64,000 bases of DNA from Spongisporangium articulatum (lineage in GTDB: Bacteria; Actinomycetota; Actinomycetes; Actinomycetales; Kineosporiaceae), in NCBI RefSeq assembly GCF_044465595.1, contig NZ_JBITLV010000002.1, positions 186,001 to 250,000 of the forward strand. The letters run 5' to 3'. Below the pieces are notes generated by a model. That model did no database searches, was not told the origin of the DNA, and was given only the letters and a program-made list of their open reading frames with translations. Position 1 is the first letter of the stretch. Every line of letters starts with the position of its first letter. The position numbers were made by a program, and so were the translations under genes. Positions 1 through 7,850 of the stretch are shown here, piece after piece.

Positions 1-1257
1 GTGACCGCCCGCGCGCTGCTGCCCGCCGTCGTCCTGCCCGACGCGGTGCTCCGCCAGATCAGCGGTGTGTGTGCGGCTTTCGAGGTGGACGGGATGCGCG
101 CCGACCTGGTGGTGGCCCGGGCCGCGCGGGCCCACGCCGCGTGGGCGGGGCGCACGGTGGTGACCGAGGACGACGTCCGCGTCGCCGCCCGTTTCGCCCT
201 CCCGCACCGCCGGCGCCGGGACCCGTTCGACGCGCCCGGGATGGACGACGAACGTCTCGAGCAGGCGCTGGAGGACTCGCGACCGGAGGACGAGCCGGAA
301 CCCGAGCCGGACGGCGAGGGCCCGCCCGAGGGCGGCGGCACGCCGCAGCCGCAGGACCGGGGAACGTCCGAGTCGCCCGACGACGCGGACGTTCCGCAGC
401 CGGCTCCCGCCCCGGGTTCGGGCGGTACGAGCCAGGCCCGGGCGGGGGCCACGTTCCGGGTGAAGGCGCTGAAGGTGCCGGGTCTCGGGCAGGGCGCGTC
501 CGGACGACGGTCGCGGGCGCTGACCTCGACCGGCCGGACCGTCGGGGCCCGGTCGTCCGGACCTCGGGGAGCGCTGCACCTGCCGGCCACCGTCGCCGCC
601 GCGGCACCGCACCAGAAGGCCCGGGGCCGAAGCGGTCCCGGGTTGCAGCTGCGGTCCGGTGACCTGCGCACCGCGGTCCGCGAGGGCCGGGAGGGCAACC
701 TGGTGCTGTTCTGCGTCGACGCCTCCGGGTCGATGGCGGCCCGGCAGCGGATGGCCGCGGTCAAGGGGGCCGTGATGAGTCTGCTGCTCGACGCCTACCA
801 GCGTCGCGACCGGGTCGGTCTGGTGACGTTCCGCGGGGCGGAGGCCGAGCTCGCGCTGCACCCGACGGGCGCGGTCGAGGCGGCCCGGCACCGGCTCGAC
901 GGGTTGCGCACCGGGGGCCGGACGCCGCTGTACGCGGGCCTGCGCGAGGCGCACCGGATCATCGGCATCGAGCGGTTGCGCGACGCCCGGCGCCGCCCGC
1001 TGCTGGTCGTGGTCACGGACGGGCGGCACACGTCCGGCGCGGCGCCGTGGCCCGTCGCCGCGCGACTGGCCGCCGAGGGAGTGCGCAGCGTGGTCGTCGA
1101 CTGCGAGGCGGGCGTCGTCCGGCTCGGGATGGCGGCCGAGCTGGCCGGGCACCTGAACGGCGAGCTGGTCCGGCTCGATGAGCTGCGCGCCGAGGGACTG
1201 GCCGGGATCGTCCGGGAGAGAACCGGTTCCGGGCGCCGCGAAGGGCGGGTGGCCTGA
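1..1257 (+). CDS. ChlI/ChlD-like metal chelatase subunit, C-terminal part (5' end outside window)
   Basis: The reading frame is open at the window edge, so the N-terminal AAA+ ATPase part (normally about 300 residues) is missing. Visible in order are the end of the AAA+ lid (residues 1-75, with a HRRRR run after it), an acidic Pro/Glu-rich linker (about 85-145), a basic stretch, and a VWA domain from about 230. The VWA domain has an intact MIDAS: DASGS, a Thr in TFRG and the Asp of VVTDG. Family knowledge: actinobacterial cob clusters carry such a ChlI/D fusion, thought to replace CobS/CobT as the ATP-driven partner of CobN in cobalt insertion. It overlaps cobO by 1 nt (TGATG), which supports that role. 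The position 1 GTG is probably internal. Confidence 0.88.
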   Translation: MTARALLPAVVLPDAVLRQISGVCAAFEVDGMRADLVVARAARAHAAWAGRTVVTEDDVRVAARFALPHRRRRDPFDAPGMDDERLEQALEDSRPEDEPEPEPDGEGPPEGGGTPQPQDRGTSESPDDADVPQPAPAPGSGGTSQARAGATFRVKALKVPGLGQGASGRRSRALTSTGRTVGARSSGPRGALHLPATVAAAAPHQKARGRSGPGLQLRSGDLRTAVREGREGNLVLFCVDASGSMAARQRMAAVKGAVMSLLLDAYQRRDRVGLVTFRGAEAELALHPTGAVEAARHRLDGLRTGGRTPLYAGLREAHRIIGIERLRDARRRPLLVVVTDGRHTSGAAPWPVAARLAAEGVRSVVVDCEAGVVRLGMAAELAGHLNGELVRLDELRAEGLAGIVRERTGSGRREGRVA

Positions 1258-1871
1258 TGCCGCAGGGACAGCCGCTCGTCGTCCCCCAGGACGGGCTCAC
1301 CACCCGGCAGCGCCGCAACCGGCCGCTCGTCGTCGTCCACACGGGCGCGATGAAGGGCAAGTCGACCGCCGCGTTCGGGCTCGCCCTGCGGGGTTGGGCG
1401 CAGGGCTGGGACATCGGCGTCTTCCAGTTCGTGAAGTCGGCCAAGTGGAAGGTGGGGGAGGAGAACGCCTTCCGCGCGCTGGGCCGGGTGCACGACGAGA
1501 CCGGCGAGGGCGGCCCGGTCGAGTGGCACAAGATGGGCGAGGGCTGGTCGTGGAGCCGTAAGCAGGGTTCCGACGACGACCACGCGGCCGCCGCGGCCGA
1601 GGGCTGGCTGGAGATCAAGCGCCGCCTCGAGACCGAACGGCACGACGTCTACGTGCTCGACGAGTTCACCTACCCGATGAAGTGGGGTTGGGTCGACGTC
1701 GACGACGTCGTGAAGACGCTCGTCGAACGCCCCGGCCACCAGCACGTGATCATCACCGGGCGCGACGCCGACCTGCGGCTGATCGAGGCCGCCGACCTGG
1801 TGATGGAGACCGGCAAGATCAAGCACCCGATGGACGCAGGGCAAAAGGGTCAGCGAGGCATCGAGTGGTAG
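1257..1871 (+). CDS. cobO: Cob(I)yrinic acid a,c-diamide adenosyltransferase
   Basis: 204 aa, the usual CobO/BtuR length. It transfers the 5'-deoxyadenosyl group of ATP to cob(I)yrinic acid a,c-diamide in the cytoplasm. A P-loop variant TGAMKGKST sits near residue 30, followed by the family pattern of an FQFVKS strand, an EWHKMGEGWSW region and the Walker-B-like YVLDEFTYP. The ATG overlaps the stop of the chelatase subunit, and the gene runs into cobB, whose GTG start lies inside the last cobO codons. Adenosylation follows cobalt insertion, so its position next to the chelatase subunit makes biochemical sense. Confidence 0.95.
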   Translation: MPQGQPLVVPQDGLTTRQRRNRPLVVVHTGAMKGKSTAAFGLALRGWAQGWDIGVFQFVKSAKWKVGEENAFRALGRVHDETGEGGPVEWHKMGEGWSWSRKQGSDDDHAAAAAEGWLEIKRRLETERHDVYVLDEFTYPMKWGWVDVDDVVKTLVERPGHQHVIITGRDADLRLIEAADLVMETGKIKHPMDAGQKGQRGIEW

Positions 1872-3307
1872 CGCGGCTCGTCGTCGCGGCGCCGGCCAGC
1901 GGCCACGGGAAGACCAGTGTCGCAACGGGTCTGCTCGCCGCGTTCGCCGCCCGGGGTTTGACCGTCAGCCCGCACAAGATCGGCCCCGACTACATCGACC
2001 CCGGCTACCACGCACTGGCCGCCGGGCGCCCGGGCCGGACGCTCGACCCGTGGCTGGTCGGTGAGGAGCGCATCGTCGGGCTGTTCCGGCACGGCGCCGC
2101 GACCCCGGTGCCCGCCGACCTCGCCGTCGTCGAGGGGGTGATGGGCCTGCACGACGGGGCGGCCGGGCGCGGCGAGTTCTCCTCCACCGCGCACGTCGCC
2201 CGCCTGCTCGACGCGCCCGTCCTGCTGGTCGTCGACTGCACCGCGATGGGCCGCTCGGCCGCGGCGATCGTCGCCGGGCTGGCCGGTTTCGACCCGCGGG
2301 TGCGGGTGGGCGGGGTGGTGTTGAACCGGGTGGGCTCGGACCGGCACGAGATGATCCTCCGGGAGGCGTTGGCGGAGATCGGGATCCCCGTCCTCGGGGC
2401 GCTGCGCCGGCACGACGAACTGGCCACCCCGTCGCGACATCTCGGTCTGGTCCCGGTCGCCGAGCGGGCCGCCGAGGCGGTGCGGACGGTGCGGGCGCTG
2501 GGCGAGGTGGTCGCCGAGGCCGTCGACCTGGATGCCGTCCTGGCCCTGGCCCGGTCGGCGCCCGAGCTGAGCGAACCGGCCTGGTCGCCGTCGGAAGCCG
2601 TGCGGTATGCCCCGCCAGTGGGGGTGAATTTCCCGGAACCCGGCCCGGATCACCCCCACAAGCAGGGCACACGGCCGGTGGTCGCGGTGGCGGGGGGTGC
2701 CGCGTTCACCTTCTCCTATGCCGAGACCGCGGAGCTGCTCACGGCGGCGGGGGCGGAGGTCGTCACCGTCGACCCGCTGCACGACGAGACCTTGCCGCCG
2801 GGCACCGCCGGACTGGTGATCGGCGGCGGGTTCCCTGAGGTCTACGCCGAGCAGCTGTCCTCCAATGCCGCTCTGCGGCGTGCGGTCTCGCAGCTGGCCG
2901 CCTCGGGGGCGCCGGTCGCGGCCGAGTGCGCCGGGCTGCTCTACCTGGCCCGGGAGCTCGACGGCCGCCCGATGTGCGGGGTGCTCGACGTCGAGGCCAC
3001 CATGACCCGCCGGCTGACCCTCGGGTACCGCGAGGCCACCGCCGTCGGCGGCTCGGCCCTGCTGCCGGCGGGAGCCGTGGTGCGGGGGCACGAGTTCCAC
3101 CGGACGACGACCAGCCCGGGGGCCGGGGTCGGCTCGGCGGCCGCCTGGCGCTGGTCGGGCCCCGACGGCCGCGAACGGACGGAGGGGTTCGTCACGGGCA
3201 ACGTGCATGCCTCGTACCTGCACCTGCACTGGGCCGGGAACCCGCAGATCGCGGTCTCTTTCGTGGCCGCCGCCCGGGCTGCGGCGCTGAGCGGGACCCG
3301 ACCGTGA
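1865..3307 (+). CDS. cobB: Hydrogenobyrinic/cobyrinic acid a,c-diamide synthase
   Basis: 480 aa. It is a glutamine-dependent amidase that converts the a and c carboxylates of the corrin ring to amides. The N-terminal half is a dethiobiotin-synthetase-like ATPase (VVAAPASGHGKTS at residues 5-17, KIGPDYIDPGYH near 40, EGVMGLHDG near 90). The C-terminal half is a class I-like glutamine amidotransferase with the nucleophile Cys in AAECAGLLYL and a late His in NVHASYLHLHW. I chose the GTG at 1865 because the conserved N-terminus begins directly after it and it overlaps cobO by 7 nt. The frame extends further upstream, but that part only mirrors cobO. In this pathway the substrate is hydrogenobyrinate, because cobalt is added later by CobN. 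Confidence 0.95.
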   Translation: MVARLVVAAPASGHGKTSVATGLLAAFAARGLTVSPHKIGPDYIDPGYHALAAGRPGRTLDPWLVGEERIVGLFRHGAATPVPADLAVVEGVMGLHDGAAGRGEFSSTAHVARLLDAPVLLVVDCTAMGRSAAAIVAGLAGFDPRVRVGGVVLNRVGSDRHEMILREALAEIGIPVLGALRRHDELATPSRHLGLVPVAERAAEAVRTVRALGEVVAEAVDLDAVLALARSAPELSEPAWSPSEAVRYAPPVGVNFPEPGPDHPHKQGTRPVVAVAGGAAFTFSYAETAELLTAAGAEVVTVDPLHDETLPPGTAGLVIGGGFPEVYAEQLSSNAALRRAVSQLAASGAPVAAECAGLLYLARELDGRPMCGVLDVEATMTRRLTLGYREATAVGGSALLPAGAVVRGHEFHRTTTSPGAGVGSAAAWRWSGPDGRERTEGFVTGNVHASYLHLHWAGNPQIAVSFVAAARAAALSGTRP

Positions 3308-4731
3308 CCGAGCGCCTGGTCGTGGGGGTCGGGCTGCGGCCCTCGGCCACCCCGGAGGCGTTGCGGAAGGCCGTCGAGACCGGGTTGCGGATCGCCCGCG
3401 TCCGGGCCGGCGACGACGCCGTCGTCACCACGCTCGCGACCCTGGATGTCCGGGTCGAGCACGACGCGGTGGTCGAGGTGGTGGCGCTGCTGCAGGTCGA
3501 CGTGCGCGGGTTCGCCCCGGAACTGCTGGCCGCGCAACCCGTCTCGCAACGCAGCCCGCAGGCCGAGGAGGCGTTGGGGACGCCGGCCGTCGCCGAGGCC
3601 GCGGTGCTCGCCCTGGGGGGCGACGTCGTGGTGCCCAAGACCGTCGGGGACGGGGTGACCGTCGCGGTCGGCCGCCTCCCCGACCTGCACCACCACGGTG
3701 ACGTCGAGGCCCGGGCGGCGGCGAACCTCGTCGACCTGGCCGTGAACGTGCGGCCCGGCGGACCGCCCGAGTGGCTGCGGGACCGGATCGTCACGTCGCT
3801 GGCCGACCTGGGCACCTATCCCGATCCGGCGCACGCCGTCGCGGCCGTCGCCGAACGGCACGGGCGCCGCCTCGACGAGGTGCTGCTGACCGCCGGCGGG
3901 GCGGAGGCCTTCACCCTGGTCGCCCGCGCGCTCGACCCGGCGCTGGCCGCCGTCGTCCATCCGCAGTTCACCGAACCCGAGGCCGCACTGCGGGCCGCGA
4001 ACCGGCCCGTGACCCGCGTCCCGCTCACTCCGCCGTACACGTTCGACCCGGCCCTCGTCCCCGAGTCGGCCGACCTGGTCATGATCGGCAACCCGACCAA
4101 CCCGACCTCCGTGCTGCATCCGCGCGACGCGATCGCCGAGTTGGCCCGCCCCGGAAGGGTTCTCGTCGTCGACGAGGCGTTCATGGACGCCGTGCCGGGC
4201 GAGCCGGAGACGCTCACCGGTGAGCGGTTGCCCGGCCTCGTCGTCGTCCGGAGCCTGACCAAGACCTGGGCGCTGGCCGGGCTGCGTGTCGGCTACGTGG
4301 TGGGGGACCCGGCGGTTCTCGCCAAACTGGCGGCCGCCCAACCCATGTGGTCGGTCAGCGGCCCCGCCCTGGCCGCCGCCGCGGCGACCGCCGGGGAACG
4401 CGCCGTCGCCGAGGCCCAGCGCCGGGCCGTGGACCTCGAGGCTCAACGCGAGTATCTGATCGAGCGGCTGGCCCGGATCGACGGGCTGGCCGTCGTCCCC
4501 GGGTCACGTGCCCCGTTCGTGCTGCTGCGTGGCCCGATCGGCACCGGACCGCACGCCCTCTACGACGGCCTGCGCGCCCGCGGCTGGCTGGCCCGCCGCG
4601 GCGACACGTTCCCCGGGCTCGGCCACGGCTGGGTGCGGGTGGCCGTGCGCGACCGCGACACCACCGACCGGTTCACCCACGACCTCGCCACCCTGCTGCA
4701 CCCGCCTGCCGACACCCCGGAGAGACCATGA
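3304..4731 (+). CDS. CobE (CbiG C-terminal)-CobC fusion: cobalamin biosynthesis protein / PLP aminotransferase-like decarboxylase
   Basis: 475 aa with two parts. Residues 1 to about 118 match the small CobE/CbiG C-terminal domain (VVGVGLRPSATPEAL at the start, GTPAVAEAAVLALGG near 95). From about 120 to the end runs a fold-type I PLP enzyme of the CobC/threonine-phosphate decarboxylase group: HHGDVEARA, NPTNPTS, VVDEAFMD, and the Schiff-base Lys in SLTKTWALAGLR. CobC supplies the aminopropanol arm of the lower loop. CobE aids the aerobic ring-contraction section by an unclear mechanism. The GTG at 3304 overlaps the cobB stop (GTGA) and the end overlaps cobT (ATGA), so the fusion lies in a tightly coupled operon. 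The junction reads through without stop or frameshift. Confidence 0.88.
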   Translation: MTERLVVGVGLRPSATPEALRKAVETGLRIARVRAGDDAVVTTLATLDVRVEHDAVVEVVALLQVDVRGFAPELLAAQPVSQRSPQAEEALGTPAVAEAAVLALGGDVVVPKTVGDGVTVAVGRLPDLHHHGDVEARAAANLVDLAVNVRPGGPPEWLRDRIVTSLADLGTYPDPAHAVAAVAERHGRRLDEVLLTAGGAEAFTLVARALDPALAAVVHPQFTEPEAALRAANRPVTRVPLTPPYTFDPALVPESADLVMIGNPTNPTSVLHPRDAIAELARPGRVLVVDEAFMDAVPGEPETLTGERLPGLVVVRSLTKTWALAGLRVGYVVGDPAVLAKLAAAQPMWSVSGPALAAAAATAGERAVAEAQRRAVDLEAQREYLIERLARIDGLAVVPGSRAPFVLLRGPIGTGPHALYDGLRARGWLARRGDTFPGLGHGWVRVAVRDRDTTDRFTHDLATLLHPPADTPERP

Positions 4732-5846
4732 GCACCCTGACCGAGACCCTCGTCGCCGTCCGCCCCGCCGACCCGGCCGCCACCCGGGCCGCCCTCGACC
4801 GGCAGGACCGCCTGACCAAGCCGCGCGGCGCCCTCGGGCAGCTGGAGGCCGTGTCCGTGCGGCTGGCCGGCCTGGCCGGGACCTGCCCGCCGCCGATGCC
4901 GGAGCCCGCCGCCGTGGCCGTGTTCGCTGCCGACCACGGCGTCCACGCCCAGGGCGTCTCGCCGTGGCCGCAGGAGGTCACCGGGCAGATGGTGGCCAAC
5001 TTCCTGGCCGGGGGCGCCGCCATCAACGCCTTCGCCCGGCGGTCCGGTGCGGCGGTCGTCGTCGTGGACGCGGGCGTCGCCACGTCGCTGGACGGACTGG
5101 TCCCCGACGGAGCCGTGGCCGAGGATGCGACGCAGGTCGACGCCGACGCGCCGAAGCTGCTGGCTCGCAAGGTCCGGCCCGGCACGGGCGACCTCTCCAC
5201 GGGCCCGGCCATGACCCGCGACGAGGCCGTCGCCGCGCTGGAACTCGGCATCGAGGTCGCGAACGGCCTGGTCGACGCCGGCTACCGGTGCCTGATCACC
5301 GGTGACATGGGGATCGCCAACACCACCGCCAGCGCCGCCCTGATCGCCGCCTTCACCGGTGCCTCCGCCGACGTCGTCACGGGCCGCGGCACGGGCATCG
5401 ACGACGAGACGCTGAACCGCAAGGTCGCCGTCGTGCAGCGCGCGCTCGACCTGCACTCCGCAGTGGTGCAGGAGGGCGACGGGGTCGAGATCGTCGCCGC
5501 GCTGGGCGGTCTCGAGCACGCCGCGATCGCCGGGTTCGTGCTGGGCGCCGCGGCCCGCCGGGTGCCGGTGATCCTGGACGGCGTGATCGCCGGGTCCGCC
5601 GCGCTGGTCGCCCAGGCCCTGGCCCCCGCCGCCGTCGACGCCTGCGTGGCCGGCCACCGCTCCGCCGAGCCCGGTCACGCCGTCGCCCTGGCCGCGCTGG
5701 GCCTGACGCCCATGGTCGATCTCGAGCTGCGGCTCGGTGAGGGCACCGGGGCCGCGCTGGCCCTGCCGCTGGTGCAGGCCGCCGTCGCCGCGCTGGGCGA
5801 GATGGCCACCTTCGACTCGGCCGGGGTGGCCGACAAGGGCGAGTGA
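4728..5846 (+). CDS. cobT: Nicotinate-nucleotide--dimethylbenzimidazole phosphoribosyltransferase
   Basis: 372 aa, a full-length CobT. It makes alpha-ribazole 5'-phosphate from dimethylbenzimidazole and nicotinate mononucleotide, activating the lower ligand base. Family signatures are LTKPRGALGQLE near residue 28, FAADHGVHAQGVSPWPQEVT near 65, GDMGIANTT near 190 and the catalytic-region pattern DGVIAGSAAL near 285. The ATG at 4728 overlaps the cobE-cobC stop by 4 nt. The first cobA start candidate overlaps the cobT stop. The name must not be confused with the chelatase subunit also called CobT in Pseudomonas denitrificans. Confidence 0.95.
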   Translation: MSTLTETLVAVRPADPAATRAALDRQDRLTKPRGALGQLEAVSVRLAGLAGTCPPPMPEPAAVAVFAADHGVHAQGVSPWPQEVTGQMVANFLAGGAAINAFARRSGAAVVVVDAGVATSLDGLVPDGAVAEDATQVDADAPKLLARKVRPGTGDLSTGPAMTRDEAVAALELGIEVANGLVDAGYRCLITGDMGIANTTASAALIAAFTGASADVVTGRGTGIDDETLNRKVAVVQRALDLHSAVVQEGDGVEIVAALGGLEHAAIAGFVLGAAARRVPVILDGVIAGSAALVAQALAPAAVDACVAGHRSAEPGHAVALAALGLTPMVDLELRLGEGTGAALALPLVQAAVAALGEMATFDSAGVADKGE

Positions 5847-5881
5847 GGGCGGCTCCGCACGCACCTGGGAGAATCGCCGAC

Positions 5882-7144
5882 GTGGACACCCCCTACCTGG
5901 CCGGTCTGGACCTGCGCGGACGCCGCGTCGTCGTGGTCGGCGGCGGGCGCGTCGCCCAGCGCCGCCTGCCGGTGCTGCTGGAGGCGGGGGCCCGGGTCGA
6001 GCTGGTGTCGCCGCAGGTCACCGCCGCTATCGAGGGAATGGCGGGGGCCGACGAGATCGTCTGGACGGCCCGCCCCTTCGCCCCCGGCGACCTGAGCGGC
6101 GCCTGGTACGCGATGGCCCTGACCGACGACGCCGCCGTGAACGCGCAGGTGGTCGAGGAGGCGAGCGCGGCCCGGATCTTCTGCGTGCGCGCGGACGACG
6201 CGGTGGCCGGCACCGCCGCGACCCCCGCCACCGGCGGGTGGAGCGGCCTGCGCCTGGCCGTGACCAGCGGGCGCCTGGCGCCCGGGGGAGCGGGACCCGC
6301 GGGCGGGCACGACCCGCTGCGGGCCGCGGCGGTGCGGGACGCCGTCCTCGAGTGGTTGCGGTCCGGTGCGGCCGACCGCCCCTCGGCTCGGGAGGCCCGG
6401 ACGGCGGGACGCGAGCTCGGGTCGCTGCCGGGGGTCGCGCTGGTCGGCGGCGGCCCGGGCGACCCGGAGCTGATCACGGTGCGCGGTCGGCGGCTGCTGG
6501 CCCAGGCCGACGTCGTCGTCACGGACCGGCTGGCGCCGTTGGCCCTGCTCGACGAGCTCGACCCCGACGTCGAGATCGTCGACGCCACCAAGCTGCCGCG
6601 GGGCCGGTTCATGGCTCAGGAGGCGATCAACGCCTGCCTGGTGGAGAAGGCGCTCGAGGGGAAGTTCGTCGTCCGGCTGAAGGGCGGCGACCCCTATGTG
6701 TTCGGGCGGGGGTCCGAGGAGCTCGACGCCTGCGTGGCGGCGGGGGTGCCGGTGACCGTCGTCCCGGGGTTGAGCAGTTCGATCGCCGTGCCGGGGCTGG
6801 CGGGCATCCCGCTGACGCACCGCGGGGTGGCGCACGAGGCGGTGATCGTGTCGGGGCACTTGCCGCCCGGGCACGCGGAGTCGCTGGTCGACTGGGCTGC
6901 GCTCGGCCGGCTGCGCGGGACGGTCGTCGTGCTGATGGGGGTGCAGAACCTCGGCGCCATCGCGCAGGCCCTGGTGGACGGCGGGCGCGAGCCCGGCACC
7001 CCGGTCGCCGTGGTGCAGGACGGGTCGATGCCCGGGGAGCAGGTCACCCGCGGCACCCTGGCCACCATCGAGAAGGTCGCCGTCGAGTCGGGGGTGCGCG
7101 CCCCGGCGATCATCGTGGTGGGCGGGGTCGTCGCGCCCCGCTGA
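5882..7144 (+). CDS. cobA: Uroporphyrinogen-III C-methyltransferase with siroheme-synthase-type N-terminal domain
   Basis: 420 aa with CysG-like layout. Residues 5 to about 150 form an NAD-binding precorrin-2 dehydrogenase-like domain (VVVVGGGRVAQRR). From about 182 runs the SAM-dependent methyltransferase (VGGGPGDPELIT, VVRLKGGDPYVFGRG, VVPGLSSSIAVPGLAGIPLTHR). It makes precorrin-2, the entry to corrinoids, and may also feed siroheme. The CobG protein encoded elsewhere in the window would need siroheme-like cofactor chemistry. I prefer the GTG at 5882, preceded by GGGAGA at 5867-5872. A GTG at 5843 that overlaps the cobT stop adds 13 poorly conserved residues and is the alternative. It is the last gene of the operon, followed by a strong hairpin. 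Confidence 0.9.
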   Translation: MDTPYLAGLDLRGRRVVVVGGGRVAQRRLPVLLEAGARVELVSPQVTAAIEGMAGADEIVWTARPFAPGDLSGAWYAMALTDDAAVNAQVVEEASAARIFCVRADDAVAGTAATPATGGWSGLRLAVTSGRLAPGGAGPAGGHDPLRAAAVRDAVLEWLRSGAADRPSAREARTAGRELGSLPGVALVGGGPGDPELITVRGRRLLAQADVVVTDRLAPLALLDELDPDVEIVDATKLPRGRFMAQEAINACLVEKALEGKFVVRLKGGDPYVFGRGSEELDACVAAGVPVTVVPGLSSSIAVPGLAGIPLTHRGVAHEAVIVSGHLPPGHAESLVDWAALGRLRGTVVVLMGVQNLGAIAQALVDGGREPGTPVAVVQDGSMPGEQVTRGTLATIEKVAVESGVRAPAIIVVGGVVAPR

Positions 7145-7151
7145 CCACCGA

Positions 7152-7180
7152 CGGGGCTGCCGGAGATCCCGGCAGCCCCG
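7152..7180. terminator. Bidirectional hairpin terminator between cobA and the convergent secreted-protein gene
   Basis: A perfect 12-bp stem (7152-7163 with 7169-7180, core GGGGCTGCCGG) closes a 5-nt loop AGATC. It lies 8 nt after the cobA stop and 27 nt beyond the stop of the opposing gene. There is no clear T-tract on either side, as is usual for high-G+C actinomycete terminators. Confidence 0.75.
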
Positions 7181-7206
7181 CGCCTCCGTCATCCCTCGCG
7201 CGGTGG

Positions 7207-7671
7207 TCAGAGGTTGGTGGTGGCGATGCACGCCCCGGACTTGGTGTGGACGATCAGCTGGGCCTTGTTCCACTTGGGCGTGTCCAGCAGGCCGGAGTCG
7301 CGCACCTTGTCGGCCACCTGGTAGTTCCGGAACGTCACCGGGACGCCGCCCCGCGGGGCCCAGCGCAGCCACGGGTCGACCGCGCCCGTCGCCGGGTTGA
7401 TCAGACCGACCTCGACGCTGGTCGCCTTGTAGCCGCCCCCGGTGCCGCCCGCCGTCCAGTCCACCCCGCTGGTGTGCGCTCGTTCCTTCAGCGGGTAGCC
7501 GCCGCGGGTGTCGGTGAAGTTGTTCAGGTGCAGCGCCGCGGTCGCGGTCCGGTTGATCCGGCAGTTCAGCGAGATCAGCTTGCCGGTGGCGGCATCGGCG
7601 CTGGCCGGCACGGCCACCAGCGTGGACGCGACGACGGCCGCCGTCACGAAAACCTTCTTGAACCGGTTCAT
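7207..7671 (-). CDS. Small secreted protein of unknown function
   Basis: 154 aa. A Sec signal peptide is clear: a basic start (NRFKK), a hydrophobic stretch VFVTAAVVASTLVAVPAS, and probable cleavage around ASADAA near residue 27. The mature part of about 125 residues has two cysteines (NCRIN near 37, GACIA near the end) that could form one disulphide. It is rich in Thr, Gly and Asn, which suggests a small beta-rich extracellular protein. I recognise no family. Ribosome binding is well defined: AAGGAG at 7678-7683 lies 6 nt before the ATG. Neighbours are unrelated. The end shares a terminator with cobA. Confidence 0.7.
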   Translation of the reverse strand: MNRFKKVFVTAAVVASTLVAVPASADAATGKLISLNCRINRTATAALHLNNFTDTRGGYPLKERAHTSGVDWTAGGTGGGYKATSVEVGLINPATGAVDPWLRWAPRGGVPVTFRNYQVADKVRDSGLLDTPKWNKAQLIVHTKSGACIATTNL

Positions 7672-7850
7672 TTCGTTCTCCTTGATCGTCGATCAGCCCC
7701 CCTTGAGCTGACCCTGTAGACCTCGGGACGGGCGGGACAGGTTGCCCCGTTCGCGAAACTTCTCCAGAAACGCGGGCGGGCGCGACCGCTCACAGGACGT
7801 GTCCAGGGAAGCCACAGGCCCCGGCCACCTCGGCGTTCGACAGTCCTGGC

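Noticed and set aside
1850..3229. Long minus-strand open frame opposite cobB
   Set aside because: Composition is Arg/Gly/Pro-rich with no domain; it is the usual antisense shadow in a G+C-rich gene.
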